Assembly (NCBI GenBank): GCA_036350795.1
Contig: JAZBNV010000004.1
Span: 1 to 64,000, forward strand
From: JAUVKT01 sp036350795
GTDB lineage: Bacteria; Bacteroidota; Bacteroidia; Bacteroidales; VadinHA17
Length of the DNA: 64,000 nucleotides
Direction: 5' to 3'
Made by a program: the position numbers and the translations under genes. This document shows positions 16,230 through 26,086 of this stretch, one piece after another. Within the stretch, counting starts at the first letter, position 1, and each line of letters opens with the position of its first letter. The notes below the pieces were generated by a model. That model searched no databases. It had not been told where the DNA came from and worked only from the letters and a program-made list of their open reading frames with translations.

Positions 16230-19200
16230 CTAGTACTCCAGGCTTGCCAGTCGTTTGTAGGACTTATATCTCCACTTTGCATTTTCCTCGGCTGCTGCAA
16301 AAAGAATTTTTGCTTCTTCGGGGAATGATTTAACAAGCGAAGTATACCTGACCTCTGACATCAGGAAGTCCTGGAACAGGCTCCAGTCTGGTTCTTTAGA
16401 GTCGAGCTGGAAGGGATTTTTTCCTTCTGCCTCGAGTCGTGGATCGAACCTGTAGTTGTGCCAGTAACCTGCCTTTACAGCATTTTCTTCCTGGGCCTGT
16501 GCTTTACCCATACCGGCCCTCAGACCGTGGTTGATACATGGCGAGTAGGCAATTACCAGTGACGGACCCGGGTAAGCCTCTGCTTCCCTGATAGCCTTAA
16601 AGTATTGTGACTGGCTTGCTCCCATTGCAACCTGGGCAACATAGACATAGCCGTAGGTCATAGCCATCTGGCCAAGATCTTTTTTCCTGATCTTTTTGCC
16701 CGATGCAGCAAATTTGGCAACTGCTCCCACTGGAGTTGACTTTGATGCCTGGCCCCCGGTATTTGAGTAAACCTCTGTATCAAGCACCAGTACATTTACG
16801 TCTTCTCCTGATGCCAGTACATGGTCGAGTCCGCCATAACCAATATCATAAGCCCAGCCATCGCCACCAAAGATCCATGTCGATTTCTTAATAAGATATT
16901 GTTTCAGGTCGAGGATATTACTGAGTCCTTCTTTTTTGGCCGACTCAATAACTTTAACTGATGCAGTTTGAGACCCTTCTGCATTTTCCCTGTTAGCAAT
17001 CCATTCCTTAAATGCTTCTTCGCTGTCTTTACTTACACCTTTTTCAATAGCCTCATTCATATACCGTTCTATCCTGTCGCGGAGCTTGTTGATTCCGGTT
17101 GCAATACCGAAACCATATTCGGCATTATCTTCGAAGAGCGAATTTGCCCATGCTGGTCCGTGACCGTTTTTATTTATGGTATAGGGAGTAGAAGGAGCAG
17201 AGCCACCATAGATAGATGAGCAGCCTGTAGCATTTGCAACAATCATGCGATCGCCGAAGAGCTGTGTAATTGTTTTAATATACGGAGTTTCCCCGCAACC
17301 GGCACATGCACCCGAGAATTCGAAGAGGGGCTGTGCAAACTGGCTGTTCTTTACAGTTTTGTGCTTATCAACCACTGTGTCTTTGTATCCTACTTCCTCG
17401 TGCATATAGGTCCAGCGATCGGCTTCAGCCAGCTGTGTTTCGAAGGGCTTCATAACAAGAGCTTTCTCTTTCGAAGGACAAACATCGGCGCAGTTGCCAC
17501 AGCCGGTACAGTCCATAAGGCTCACCTGGATCTTAAACTTATACTCTTTAAGCTGTCCGATACCCTGTACAGTTACGGTTCCATCGGGTGCTTTTGCTGC
17601 TTCTTCGTCGGTAAGCAGGAATGGCCTTATTGCAGCGTGCGGACATACATAGGCGCACTGGTTGCACTGGATGCAGTTGTCGGCATTCCACTCGGGTGTC
17701 CATACTGCAATTCCTCTTTTTTCGTAAGCTGTTGTACCTGATGGGAAAGTACCATCTTCCCTGCCTTTAAAGGCACTTACCGGAAGGTCGTCACCTTTAA
17801 GATTGTTGATGGGCATGGCAACATTCCTTACAAACTCAGGAATATTTCCGTTGACTTCTATCACTGCTTCTTCTTTGGCGTTCTTCCATGCATCCGGCAC
17901 TTCAACTTTAAGAACATCACCTCCCCTGTCAACGGCAGCATAGTTCATTTTAACTATATCCTCGCCTTTTGCGCCATAGGACTTAACAATGAATTTCTTC
18001 ATTTCTGCAACGGCCTGTTCGTAAGGTATAACCTCGGCAACCTTGAAGAAGGCTGACTGCATAATGGTGTTTGTTCTGTTTCCCAGACCAATCTCTTCTG
18101 CTATTGCAGTTGCATCGATCATATAGAAAGCGATATTATTGGTGGCCAGGTATTTCTTCACCCCGGCCGGGAGGTTAGCATCCAGATCCTTAACTCCAAA
18201 AGGAGCGTTCAGCAGGAAGGTACCTCCTTCTTTAAGGCCTTTGAGCATATCGTACTTTTCGAGGTACTGGCTTACATGGCATGCCACAAAATCAGGCTGG
18301 TTTACCAGGTAGGTTGAACGTATCGGTGTATCCCCGAAGCGGAGGTGCGAGGTTGTTACACCTCCCGATTTTTTTGAGTCGTAGGCAAAATATGCCTGGC
18401 AGTATTTATTTGTCGACTCCCCGATAATCTTGATGGAGTTTTTGTTTGCACCCACCGTGCCATCAGAGCCCAGTCCGTAGAACTTGGCTGAATAGAGAAA
18501 TTTATCGCAAACATTGATCTCGGGAAGGGCAGGTAAAGACTGGAAGGTAACATCGTCATTGATACCTACAGAGAAAAGATTTTTAGGTTTGTCGAGGTCC
18601 ATATTCTGGTACACCGACATTATCATTGAGGGGGTTGTGTCTTTTGATGACAGTCCATAGCGTCCGCCAAGTATAAGAGGCTGCTTTTTGCGATCGTAGA
18701 ACATATCCCTTACATCCAGGTACATTGGTTCGCCATTTGCACCTGGTTCCTTGGTACGGTCGAGAACAGTAATTTTTTCCACTGAGTCGGGCAGTACATC
18801 AAAGAAGTACTTTGAGGAGAAGGGGCGGTAGAGATGAACCGAGATAAGTCCGACCTTTTCGCCTTTTGCTATCATATAGCCCAGGGTTTCCTTAATTGTA
18901 TCCGTAACAGATCCCATTGCTACAATTATTCTGGTAGCATCGGGTGCTCCGAAATAAGTAAATGGCTTATAGTCTCTTCCGGTGATTTTCGATATTTCGT
19001 CCATATAAGCTGCAACGATATCTGCAAGCGGATCATAGAAGCTGTTTACAGATTCTTTTGCCTGGAAGAAGATATCGGGGTTCTGAGCAGTACCTCTTGT
19101 AACGGGATGCTCAGGGTTAAGGGCATTGTCGCGGAACTTCTGAAGGGCTTCGGTATCGATAAGATGCATCAGATCTTCATTCTCAAGAACTTCGATTTTC

Positions 19201-19745
19201 TGAATCTCGTGAGATGACCTGAATCCGTCGAAGAAATGAACAAAGGGAATCCTGGATTTAATTGCTGAGAGGTGAGCAACACCTGCAAGGTCCATTATTT
19301 CCTGTATGCTTCCACTGGCAAGCATTGCAAAACCTGTTTGCCTTGTTGCATAAACATCGCTGTGGTCGCCGAAGATCGAAAGTGCATGAGCCGCAACAGA
19401 CCTTGCGCTGACATGAAATACAGCCGGCAGTAGTTCGCCTGCCATCTTGTACATATTGGGGATCATAAGTAAGAGCCCCTGCGAAGCAGTAAAGGTTGAA
19501 GTAAGGGCCCCTGACTGTAATGAGCCGTGTACAGCACCGGCAGCACCGGCTTCTGATTGCATTTCAACAACTTTAACTTCTTCGCCAAAAATGTTTTTCT
19601 TACCATTGGCAGCCCATTCGTCGATGTTTTCTGCCATATTGGATGAGGGTGTGATTGGGTAGATACAGGCAACTTCACTGAACATATATGCTACATGAGA
19701 TGCTGCATGATTACCGTCACATGTTATGAATTTTTTCTTTGCCAT
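16230..19745 (-). CDS. nifJ: Pyruvate:ferredoxin (flavodoxin) oxidoreductase
   Basis: An 1171-residue single-chain enzyme that oxidises pyruvate with CoA to acetyl-CoA and CO2 and reduces ferredoxin or flavodoxin. Domain order is the usual one: N-terminal transketolase-like domain (about 1-260), CoA/transketolase C-type domain (about 260-400), gamma domain (about 420-620), two 4Fe-4S motifs CIQCNQCAYVCP near 690 and CTGCGNCADVCP near 744, cluster ligands CAGCGE near 811, and the thiamine diphosphate motif GGDGWAYDIGYGG near 953. It is a soluble key enzyme of anaerobic carbon metabolism. Monocistronic with its own terminator; no clear TAnnTTTG box is found upstream. Confidence 0.97.
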   Translation of the reverse strand: MAKKKFITCDGNHAASHVAYMFSEVACIYPITPSSNMAENIDEWAANGKKNIFGEEVKVVEMQSEAGAAGAVHGSLQSGALTSTFTASQGLLLMIPNMYKMAGELLPAVFHVSARSVAAHALSIFGDHSDVYATRQTGFAMLASGSIQEIMDLAGVAHLSAIKSRIPFVHFFDGFRSSHEIQKIEVLENEDLMHLIDTEALQKFRDNALNPEHPVTRGTAQNPDIFFQAKESVNSFYDPLADIVAAYMDEISKITGRDYKPFTYFGAPDATRIIVAMGSVTDTIKETLGYMIAKGEKVGLISVHLYRPFSSKYFFDVLPDSVEKITVLDRTKEPGANGEPMYLDVRDMFYDRKKQPLILGGRYGLSSKDTTPSMIMSVYQNMDLDKPKNLFSVGINDDVTFQSLPALPEINVCDKFLYSAKFYGLGSDGTVGANKNSIKIIGESTNKYCQAYFAYDSKKSGGVTTSHLRFGDTPIRSTYLVNQPDFVACHVSQYLEKYDMLKGLKEGGTFLLNAPFGVKDLDANLPAGVKKYLATNNIAFYMIDATAIAEEIGLGNRTNTIMQSAFFKVAEVIPYEQAVAEMKKFIVKSYGAKGEDIVKMNYAAVDRGGDVLKVEVPDAWKNAKEEAVIEVNGNIPEFVRNVAMPINNLKGDDLPVSAFKGREDGTFPSGTTAYEKRGIAVWTPEWNADNCIQCNQCAYVCPHAAIRPFLLTDEEAAKAPDGTVTVQGIGQLKEYKFKIQVSLMDCTGCGNCADVCPSKEKALVMKPFETQLAEADRWTYMHEEVGYKDTVVDKHKTVKNSQFAQPLFEFSGACAGCGETPYIKTITQLFGDRMIVANATGCSSIYGGSAPSTPYTINKNGHGPAWANSLFEDNAEYGFGIATGINKLRDRIERYMNEAIEKGVSKDSEEAFKEWIANRENAEGSQTASVKVIESAKKEGLSNILDLKQYLIKKSTWIFGGDGWAYDIGYGGLDHVLASGEDVNVLVLDTEVYSNTGGQASKSTPVGAVAKFAASGKKIRKKDLGQMAMTYGYVYVAQVAMGASQSQYFKAIREAEAYPGPSLVIAYSPCINHGLRAGMGKAQAQEENAVKAGYWHNYRFDPRLEAEGKNPFQLDSKEPDWSLFQDFLMSEVRYTSLVKSFPEEAKILFAAAEENAKWRYKSYKRLASLEY

Positions 19746-19822
19746 TTTTGTAAGTAGTGTTAAATATTTAACAAAAGGTTATATTATTTTTAATTTGCGT
19801 ATTAAGCGATGGCCGGCATCAC

Positions 19823-21547
19823 TTACTCACCATTCATTGAAACAAGAAATTCTTCGTTTGAATTTGTATGACGCAGCCTGTCCCTGAGGAATTCCATTGC
19901 CTCAACCGAGTTCATATCGGTGAGGTAATTACGAAGCACCCAGATTTTATTAAGAGCCTGCTTATCAAGTAGGAGGTCTTCTCTCCTTGTACTTGATGCA
20001 GGGATATCTATCGAGGGGAATATTCTCCTGTTGGAAAGTTTCCTGTCGAGCTGAAGCTCCATATTGCCTGTTCCCTTGAATTCCTCAAAGATTACATCGT
20101 CCATCTTTGAACCGGTCTCGGTAAGTGCAGTGGATATAATTGTAAGTGAGCCGCCATTTTCTATGTTACGGGCTGCTCCGAAGAATCTTTTGGGTTTATG
20201 CAGTGCATTTGAATCTACACCACCTGAGAGTACCTTGCCCGAAGCAGGAGCTGTAGTGTTAAATGCCCTTGCAAGACGGGTTATGGAATCGAGAAGAATA
20301 ACAACGTCATGCCCGCATTCCACCATTCTCTTTGCTTTCTCGAGCACAATGTTTGCCACTCTTACATGGCGGTCGGCAGGCTCGTCGAAGGTAGATGCTA
20401 TAACTTCAGCATTTACACTGCGTGCCATATCTGTAACTTCTTCAGGACGCTCATCGATAAGCAGTACCATAAGGTAAACTTCGGGATGATGTTTGGCAAT
20501 GGCATTGGCAATTTCCTGCAGAAGAATTGTTTTTCCTGTTTTTGGCTGGGCAACAATTAGTCCACGCTGGCCCTTGCCAATAGGCGAAAACATATCCACC
20601 ACCCTTACGGATATTGTACTCTCGCCGGGAGAGCAGAGGGTAAATTTTTCATTCGGGAAAAGAGGGGTAAGGTAATCGAAAGGTACCCTGTCCCTGATAA
20701 AGTCGGGGGTACGCCCGTTTATTGAATCAACCTTTATAAGCGGGAAGTACTTCTCGCCTTCTTTTGGAGGACGTATTGTACCCTCTACCGTGTCGCCTGT
20801 TTTAAGGCCAAATAGTTTTATCTGCGATTGCGAGACATAAATATCGTCGGGTGAATTAAGATAGTTGTAATCGGCCGACCTCAGGAAACCATATCCGTCG
20901 GGCATTATTTCAAGAACACCTGTATTTGATACTATACCTTCAAATTCGTAAGGCTTCTCTGCAGGTTCTTCCTTTATTTTAGGTACTTCGGCAGCTTCTT
21001 CCTGGTGCTTTTTAACTGCTTCAGGCTTATCAGGCCTCCTGTGATCAGGCCTTTTTTTATGCGGCTCATTCCTTGAAGTATCAGGTGCAGATGCCACAGG
21101 AGTTACCTGTCTTTCTGTTCTTTGTTCATTTACCCTGACCTCCTGTTTCTCTTTCCTGACCTCCTGTTTTTCCTTTATATAGGGTTCGGGCTTATAATGA
21201 TCGTTTCGGTCGGGCCTGGCCTTTTTCTTATCCGGGCTCTTTTCATTGGTCGAACTTTCTCCTTTTATCGTGGAGCCGTCAGGGGAAGCCTTAAAATACT
21301 TCTCGTCTGATTTTGTGCGCGGGCGCCTTGAGCGCTTTCGCGAATTTTCGCCCATTTTGTCGGAGCCGGGCGTTCCCTTCCTGGCAGAAGAGTTGGTGTC
21401 TGAAGCTCCTTTAATAGCTTGCTGATCAAGTATCAGGTAGATAAGATCCTGCTTGCGGTAGGAGTCTACCTTCTTGATATTGAGCTTTTTAGCTATTTCC
21501 TTCAAATCAGGAAGAAGCTTTTTGTTTAACTCAAGAATGTCGTACAT
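19823..21547 (-). CDS. rho: Transcription termination factor Rho with a long charged insertion
   Basis: A 574-residue hexameric RNA helicase, about 150 residues longer than E. coli Rho. The N-terminal Rho_N part (about 1-40) is followed by a Lys/Arg/Glu/Pro-rich, probably disordered segment (about 45-205) that includes a direct repeat of KEKQEVR. Then come the RNA-binding cold-shock-like domain (about 206-280) and the ATPase with Walker A GLIVAQPKTGKT near 329-340, LLIDERPEEVTD and the Q/R loop region SGGVDSNALHKPK. It ends many transcripts in cooperation with NusG. The disordered insertion is known from Bacteroides Rho, where it has been linked to phase separation. It is divergent from rpoD across a 339-base gap. 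Confidence 0.97.
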   Translation of the reverse strand: MYDILELNKKLLPDLKEIAKKLNIKKVDSYRKQDLIYLILDQQAIKGASDTNSSARKGTPGSDKMGENSRKRSRRPRTKSDEKYFKASPDGSTIKGESSTNEKSPDKKKARPDRNDHYKPEPYIKEKQEVRKEKQEVRVNEQRTERQVTPVASAPDTSRNEPHKKRPDHRRPDKPEAVKKHQEEAAEVPKIKEEPAEKPYEFEGIVSNTGVLEIMPDGYGFLRSADYNYLNSPDDIYVSQSQIKLFGLKTGDTVEGTIRPPKEGEKYFPLIKVDSINGRTPDFIRDRVPFDYLTPLFPNEKFTLCSPGESTISVRVVDMFSPIGKGQRGLIVAQPKTGKTILLQEIANAIAKHHPEVYLMVLLIDERPEEVTDMARSVNAEVIASTFDEPADRHVRVANIVLEKAKRMVECGHDVVILLDSITRLARAFNTTAPASGKVLSGGVDSNALHKPKRFFGAARNIENGGSLTIISTALTETGSKMDDVIFEEFKGTGNMELQLDRKLSNRRIFPSIDIPASSTRREDLLLDKQALNKIWVLRNYLTDMNSVEAMEFLRDRLRHTNSNEEFLVSMNGE

Positions 21548-21886
21548 ATGTAATAATTATAGGAAATATTGTTAGAAAATAATTCAGATTAACAACTTTT
21601 TTGAAAAGCCTGCAACAGAGTAAGTGGCAGGTTAGCATGGAATTATAAGTACTATACTTCCAATTCCGATGCAATATTAAGCAAATACTGGATATAATAC
21701 AAGGTAATTATGCCAAAAAAACGTTAATATATTACCTGAATATGAAAAAATCATATAATAACCAGAAAATCAATACTATAGATACATATTTTAGAATCAT
21801 TTTAATTTGTGCAATAGTTGTTGATAACTTTTTTTTTTACTATAATTGTAGGCTAAGCTAACGTGTCTAAAATATTGGGGGCCAGA
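21548..21886. other. AT-rich divergent gap between rho and rpoD
   Basis: About 340 bases, strongly AT-rich, presumably holding the promoters and leaders of both rho (minus) and rpoD (plus). I find no exact TAnnTTTG box on either strand. The best plus-strand candidate is TTTG at 21806-21809 with TAACTTTT at 21825-21832, but the spacer is only 15 bases. A run of ten or more T residues at about 21829-21838 is the most visible feature. No small gene is evident. Confidence 0.6.
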
Positions 21887-22750
21887 ATGCGACAGTTGAA
21901 GATTACCAAACAGGTCACTAACCGTGACACACCTTCTCTTGATAAATATCTTCAGGAGATAGGTAAGGTTGATCTGATCAGCCCCGAAGAAGAGGTTTTA
22001 CTTGCAAGGAGGATTAAGCTCTCTGATAAGGACGCCCTGGCAAAACTGGTTAAGGCAAACCTCAGGTTTGTTGTTTCTGTGGCCAAGCAATACCAGAACC
22101 AGGGAATGAGTCTTCCGGACCTGATTAATGAAGGTAACCTTGGCCTGATGAAAGCTGCCCAGCGCTTTGATGAGACACGGGGATTCAAGTTTATTTCTTA
22201 TGCAGTGTGGTGGATAAGGCAGGCTATTTTGCAGGCACTGGCAGAACAGGCCAGGATAGTAAGGCTCCCGGTTAACAAGATAGGCTCGATTAATAAGATT
22301 AACCGTGTATTTGCAAAACTTGAACAGGAGTTTGAGCGGGAGCCAACGGCAAATGAGATTGCAGATATCCTTGAAATGGCGCCCGAGGAAGTGAAAGATG
22401 TTCTGAAATCCAACGGACGGACTGTAAGCATGGATGCTCCCATAAGCAATGAGGAGGATAACAATATGTACGATGTTATCCAGAGCGACGATAATCCCAG
22501 TCCCGACAGGCAGCTAATAAACGAGTCGCTCGCATACGAGATTGAAAGGGCATTGAGCACACTTTCGCTGAGAGAAGCCAGGGTAATAAAACTTTATTTC
22601 GGAATAGGTCTCAAGCACCCGCTTACGCTTGAGGAGATTGGGGAGGAGCTTGGCTTAACGCGCGAGAGGGTAAGGCAGATAAAGGAAAAGGCTTTAAAAA
22701 GAATTCAATATACCACCCGAAGTAAAATATTAAAAACTTATCTTGGCTGA
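21887..22750 (+). CDS. rpoD: Primary RNA polymerase sigma factor (sigma-A/RpoD)
   Basis: A 287-residue group 1 sigma factor of the short Bacteroidota type, without the long region 1.1. It has region 1.2 (SLDKYLQEIGKVDLISPEEE), region 2 (about 45-120, with GNLGLMKAAQRFDETRGFKF and YAVWWIRQAI), region 3 and region 4 with the helix-turn-helix LTLEEIGEELGLTRERVRQI (about 246-265). It directs transcription from the TTTG/TAnnTTTG promoters seen throughout the window. ATG 21887 gives the family's usual start MRQLKITKQ; GTG 21863 would add eight unconserved residues. It is followed by rpe after 22 bases. Confidence 0.97.
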   Translation: MRQLKITKQVTNRDTPSLDKYLQEIGKVDLISPEEEVLLARRIKLSDKDALAKLVKANLRFVVSVAKQYQNQGMSLPDLINEGNLGLMKAAQRFDETRGFKFISYAVWWIRQAILQALAEQARIVRLPVNKIGSINKINRVFAKLEQEFEREPTANEIADILEMAPEEVKDVLKSNGRTVSMDAPISNEEDNNMYDVIQSDDNPSPDRQLINESLAYEIERALSTLSLREARVIKLYFGIGLKHPLTLEEIGEELGLTRERVRQIKEKALKRIQYTTRSKILKTYLG

Positions 22751-22772
22751 TCATTTTTAGACAGAGGAGCAG

Positions 22773-23426
22773 ATGAAGCACTTAATCTCACCATCGCTGC
22801 TGGCAGCTGATTTCGGAAATCTTGAGCGTGATATTGATATGGTAAACAGGAGCGAAGCAAGCTGGCTGCACCTTGATATTATGGACGGGGTATTTGTTCC
22901 CAATATATCTTTTGGTTTTCCTGTAATTAAATATGTTAAGAAGCTAAGCAGCAAAGCACTCGATGTACACCTGATGATAGTTGAGCCCGACAGGTACCTT
23001 GAGAGGTTCTGCAGGGCCGGTGCAGAAATCCTGACAGTTCATTATGAGGCTTGCATGCACCTCGACAGGACGGTTAACGAGATAAGAAGGCTTGGCATGA
23101 AGGCAGGGGTTTCGCTTAATCCTCATACTCCGGTATCGCTGCTTAAGAATGTGCTTCCCTATATTGATATGGTTCTGCTAATGACGGTTAACCCGGGGTA
23201 TGGCGGACAATCATTTATTGAGAACAGCTATAACAAGATAAGGGAGTTGAGGGAGATGATTGATAAGGATTCAAATGATGTTCTGATCCAGGTTGACGGA
23301 GGTGTGGGCCTGGAAAATGCTGCAAGACTGGTTGATGCAGGTGTTGATGTGCTTGTTGCCGGCAGCTCTGTGTTTGGGTCTGATGATCCGGCTGATACTA
23401 TCAGGAGGCTTAAATACCTGGAATAA
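22773..23426 (+). CDS. rpe: Ribulose-phosphate 3-epimerase
   Basis: A 217-residue TIM barrel that interconverts ribulose 5-phosphate and xylulose 5-phosphate in the pentose phosphate pathway. Motifs: ISPSLLAADFGNLE (4-17), HLDIMDGVFVPNISFG (catalytic Asp and metal His), HLMIVEPDRY, MTVNPGYGGQSF and the phosphate loop VDAGVDVLVAGSSVFG. GAGGAG stands upstream of the ATG. Its 3' end overlaps that of miaA by 17 bases, convergently. Probably cotranscribed with rpoD. Confidence 0.97.
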   Translation: MKHLISPSLLAADFGNLERDIDMVNRSEASWLHLDIMDGVFVPNISFGFPVIKYVKKLSSKALDVHLMIVEPDRYLERFCRAGAEILTVHYEACMHLDRTVNEIRRLGMKAGVSLNPHTPVSLLKNVLPYIDMVLLMTVNPGYGGQSFIENSYNKIRELREMIDKDSNDVLIQVDGGVGLENAARLVDAGVDVLVAGSSVFGSDDPADTIRRLKYLE

Positions 23427-24318
23427 GATCTGACAGGTAATCCAGTATTTCATTTTTTTGTCCCGGGGCAAACCATTTTATCCCGCTTTCGCGCGACCAC
23501 CATGTAAGCTGGCGCTTGGCATATCGCCTGCTGTTTCTTTTAATAAGCTCAATAGCTTCATCCCTGCTTATACTGCCATCAAAATAACTGAACAGTTCCC
23601 TGTAGCCAACAGTATTAAGTGCATTGAGATCTCTAAGTGCGTAAAGACTCCTTGCTTCCTGCTCAAGCCCTGCAGCCATCATGGCATCAACCCGCTTGTT
23701 TATCCTCTTATACAGAGTTTCACGGCTGTCAGTAAGCCCGATCCTGATAATCCGGAAATCTCTTTTTTTTCCTCCCTTACCGAGATAGGATGAATATTTA
23801 TTGCCGGTAGAGGCAAAAATCTCAAGGGCCCGGAGGATGCGTTTAGGGTTTCTGAGATCGCTGATGGAATAATACTCGGGGTCAACCAGCTTAAGCTCAT
23901 TCCTGAGGCTTTCAATACCTTCCTTTTCGAGACGCTCAAGGTATTTAAGCCTGGTATCCTTATCTATATCAGGGATATTGTCTATGCTGCCACAAACTGC
24001 ATTAATATACAATCCTGAACCTCCGGCCATGATAACCACTTTTTTTTTCCTGAAAAATTCAGTCAAAAAGGCCAGTACATCCTGTTCGAAAATGCTGGCA
24101 CTATAGTAATCATGCACAGAGATATGTTGAATAAAATGGTGCTTTATGCGCAGGAGATCTTCTTTTGCAGGGACGGCCGTTCCAATTGTCATTTCGCGAT
24201 AAAACTGCCTTGAATCGGACGAAATAATCTCAGTTCCCAGGTGTTCTGCCAGCTCAATGGCAAGCCGGGATTTTCCTATACCGGTGGGACCAAGAATTGT
24301 AATAAGGGTGTTCTGCAT
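23410..24318 (-). CDS. miaA: tRNA dimethylallyltransferase
   Basis: A 302-residue enzyme that adds a dimethylallyl group to N6 of A37 in tRNAs reading codons that start with U. P-loop ILGPTGIGKSRLAIELA (8-24), SSDSRQFYREMTIGTA (33-48), MAGGSGLYINAV near 98-109 and the tail motif NSRRYAKRQLTWWSRE near 262-277 are all intact. It follows the pRiA4b-type gene after three bases. It overlaps rpe on the other strand at the 3' end, which may produce some antisense pairing. Confidence 0.97.
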   Translation of the reverse strand: MQNTLITILGPTGIGKSRLAIELAEHLGTEIISSDSRQFYREMTIGTAVPAKEDLLRIKHHFIQHISVHDYYSASIFEQDVLAFLTEFFRKKKVVIMAGGSGLYINAVCGSIDNIPDIDKDTRLKYLERLEKEGIESLRNELKLVDPEYYSISDLRNPKRILRALEIFASTGNKYSSYLGKGGKKRDFRIIRIGLTDSRETLYKRINKRVDAMMAAGLEQEARSLYALRDLNALNTVGYRELFSYFDGSISRDEAIELIKRNSRRYAKRQLTWWSRESGIKWFAPGQKNEILDYLSDLIPGI

Positions 24319-24321
24319 TCA

Positions 24322-24837
24322 CTAAAGATCGTCAAAATCTTCGAGACTGTCGAGGTCAGGCATATCCATATCATCATCTATCGTAATGCCTGTGTCAGAA
24401 AGATCATCATCTGAAAGGACGGTATCAGAAAAGCCATTTATATATACCTGTTGAGGTGGCTTACCCTGCGACTGTGTGCAAATGGGATATTCCCTCCCCA
24501 CTATAAGTTCAACTTCTCCAACACATTCAATAAAGAGTGCCCGCTCGTTGAAGAGATCGAAAATATAGAGTAGTTTCTGGTTTACATTTATTATAATGTC
24601 GTCGATTATCACATCCTCCATCAGTGTGGTGTTAGAACCCATATCAAAGAGGGTGAATTCTTCTTCTTTTTCCCACTTGCTGGTGGTGGTAAAGAAACTT
24701 GCAAGATGAGACTTATCATACTCAAGCTCTTCCTGTATGGCATTATGAAAATCAAGCAGGGTATTGTTCTCATCAAGTTCAAATTCCCTGATAAATGATT
24801 CTTCCTCTCCCGATATAATTACAAATTTATATATCAT
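24322..24837 (-). CDS. pRiA4b ORF-3-like family protein
   Basis: A 171-residue acidic protein of the plasmid pRiA4b ORF-3-like family (also labelled IS1096 element passenger TnpR). It has the fold start MIYKFVIISGEEESFIREFELDE, then LLDFHNAIQEELEYDKSHLASFF and a TLFDMGSN segment, and ends in a highly acidic tail rich in D. Function is not established; the label does not imply a mobile element here. ATG 24837, preceded by AGG, is chosen over an upstream in-frame codon at 24864 because the family begins at this point. It is probably cotranscribed with miaA. Confidence 0.75.
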   Translation of the reverse strand: MIYKFVIISGEEESFIREFELDENNTLLDFHNAIQEELEYDKSHLASFFTTTSKWEKEEEFTLFDMGSNTTLMEDVIIDDIIINVNQKLLYIFDLFNERALFIECVGEVELIVGREYPICTQSQGKPPQQVYINGFSDTVLSDDDLSDTGITIDDDMDMPDLDSLEDFDDL

Positions 24838-25045
24838 CCTGTGTTCAGTTTTCGACCTTTGCAATGTAATTATTTTTTCAAAAAAAAATCAGAATCAAAT
24901 AAAAATTTACTTCACTATTTTAACAGGCAGGTTTCTGACTGAAATCTCCGGGAGGGCTAAGCTGTTAATATCTTATAAATGAAAGATATATAAACCAGGT
25001 AAAGTATAAAAACCGGCTTGAAAAATATATTACCAGGCTGGCGTT

Positions 25046-26077
25046 TTAACTGCTGAGTGAGAGCAGGAATTCAATGGTGTCGACATTATCGGCATAATCA
25101 GGGAGTTGCGGAGATTGTGCACTTCCGAATTTATGATAGCCTTTGCCTATTAGCACCTGTATCTTTTCTGAGTTTAATTCCAGTTCTCTGGTGGCTGTTT
25201 CGGCCCTTGAATAGCGCCTGTAGTGAAGCACGGATACAGGTGAGTTAAAGACAGCTGATTCTTTAAGGATAATATGCCCTGCATCATAAAATTCTTCCCC
25301 TCCTGTTGTGTAAAGAGCACGGTGATAGTTATAGTTAAGCCGATAGGCATCGTTATCCATAGCATGGGAAAATTTCTTCCACGGGGCGACCAGTTGATAC
25401 AGGCTGAATTCTTCGGGGATATAGACCATTGACACGCTCCGGCAGCCCAGTCCGAAATAATCAAAAATATCAGAGCCCAGGTCTTCGAGTTCGCTTTCTG
25501 AAATCCCGCGGTGGATAAGCGCCACGCTGTTCCTGTTTTTTCTGAATATATGTGGTAAATGCCCGTAATGATAATCGAAATACCTTGCGCTGTTGTCGCT
25601 GCCCGTTGCAATAAGGGCTTCTGTGTTTGATGGAAGTGAATCTTTAAACTCAATCAAAGCTGCAAAGCGGGGCTCAATATCAATAAGCTTTGCTGCCAGG
25701 TACTTTAACAGCACAGAGTCCTTTGAGCTCAGTTTGGCCGAAACTGCATTACCTGATATAAGGATGCATAAAAAATCGTGGAAACCCACCATGGGGATAT
25801 TCCCGGCCATTATAACTCCAATCCTGAGGGGTGAATTATTGAAAGCGGGGATTTTGTATGCAGAAAGCCATAAGCGCAAGATCTCACTGTCCAGCAGTTT
25901 TGCGATTGCGTCTATGCTCTTTATTACCGATTCGGCAGTAAACCAGCTGTTCTGAGCCCGGGCCTGTACTAATACCTTTGAAAATAAATCAGAGCCCGGA
26001 ATACGCAATTCTTCCTGAAGTAGTTTGCCAAGCTCACTGAAGGCCCTGATCCTGTGTTCGAGGGATATTGCTTCCAT
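25046..26077 (-). CDS. Acyl-CoA reductase, LuxC type, orphan
   Basis: About 343 residues of the LuxC/acyl-CoA reductase family, an aldehyde dehydrogenase relative that reduces acyl thioesters to fatty aldehyde with NADPH. GVIMAGNIPMVGFHDFLC (about 87-104), LIATGSDNSARYF and the catalytic cysteine in YFGLGCRSVS (about Cys212) are present. No LuxD, LuxE or luciferase genes are nearby, so bioluminescence is not implied. The TAGCTTTG box (26087-26094) overlaps an in-frame TTG at 26089, so translation probably starts at ATG 26077, with almost no leader. A role in aldehyde or plasmalogen-like lipid chemistry is possible but unproven. Confidence 0.78.
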   Translation of the reverse strand: MEAISLEHRIRAFSELGKLLQEELRIPGSDLFSKVLVQARAQNSWFTAESVIKSIDAIAKLLDSEILRLWLSAYKIPAFNNSPLRIGVIMAGNIPMVGFHDFLCILISGNAVSAKLSSKDSVLLKYLAAKLIDIEPRFAALIEFKDSLPSNTEALIATGSDNSARYFDYHYGHLPHIFRKNRNSVALIHRGISESELEDLGSDIFDYFGLGCRSVSMVYIPEEFSLYQLVAPWKKFSHAMDNDAYRLNYNYHRALYTTGGEEFYDAGHIILKESAVFNSPVSVLHYRRYSRAETATRELELNSEKIQVLIGKGYHKFGSAQSPQLPDYADNVDTIEFLLSLSS

Positions 26078-26086
26078 ACCTGGATG

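Noticed and set aside
24322..24837. Evidence for an insertion sequence from the IS1096/TnpR family name
   Set aside because: The name is historical. No inverted repeats or transposase are present and the gene is coupled to miaA.
25046..26077. Bioluminescence operon from the LuxC-type gene
   Set aside because: No luxA, luxB, luxD or luxE is in the neighbourhood.
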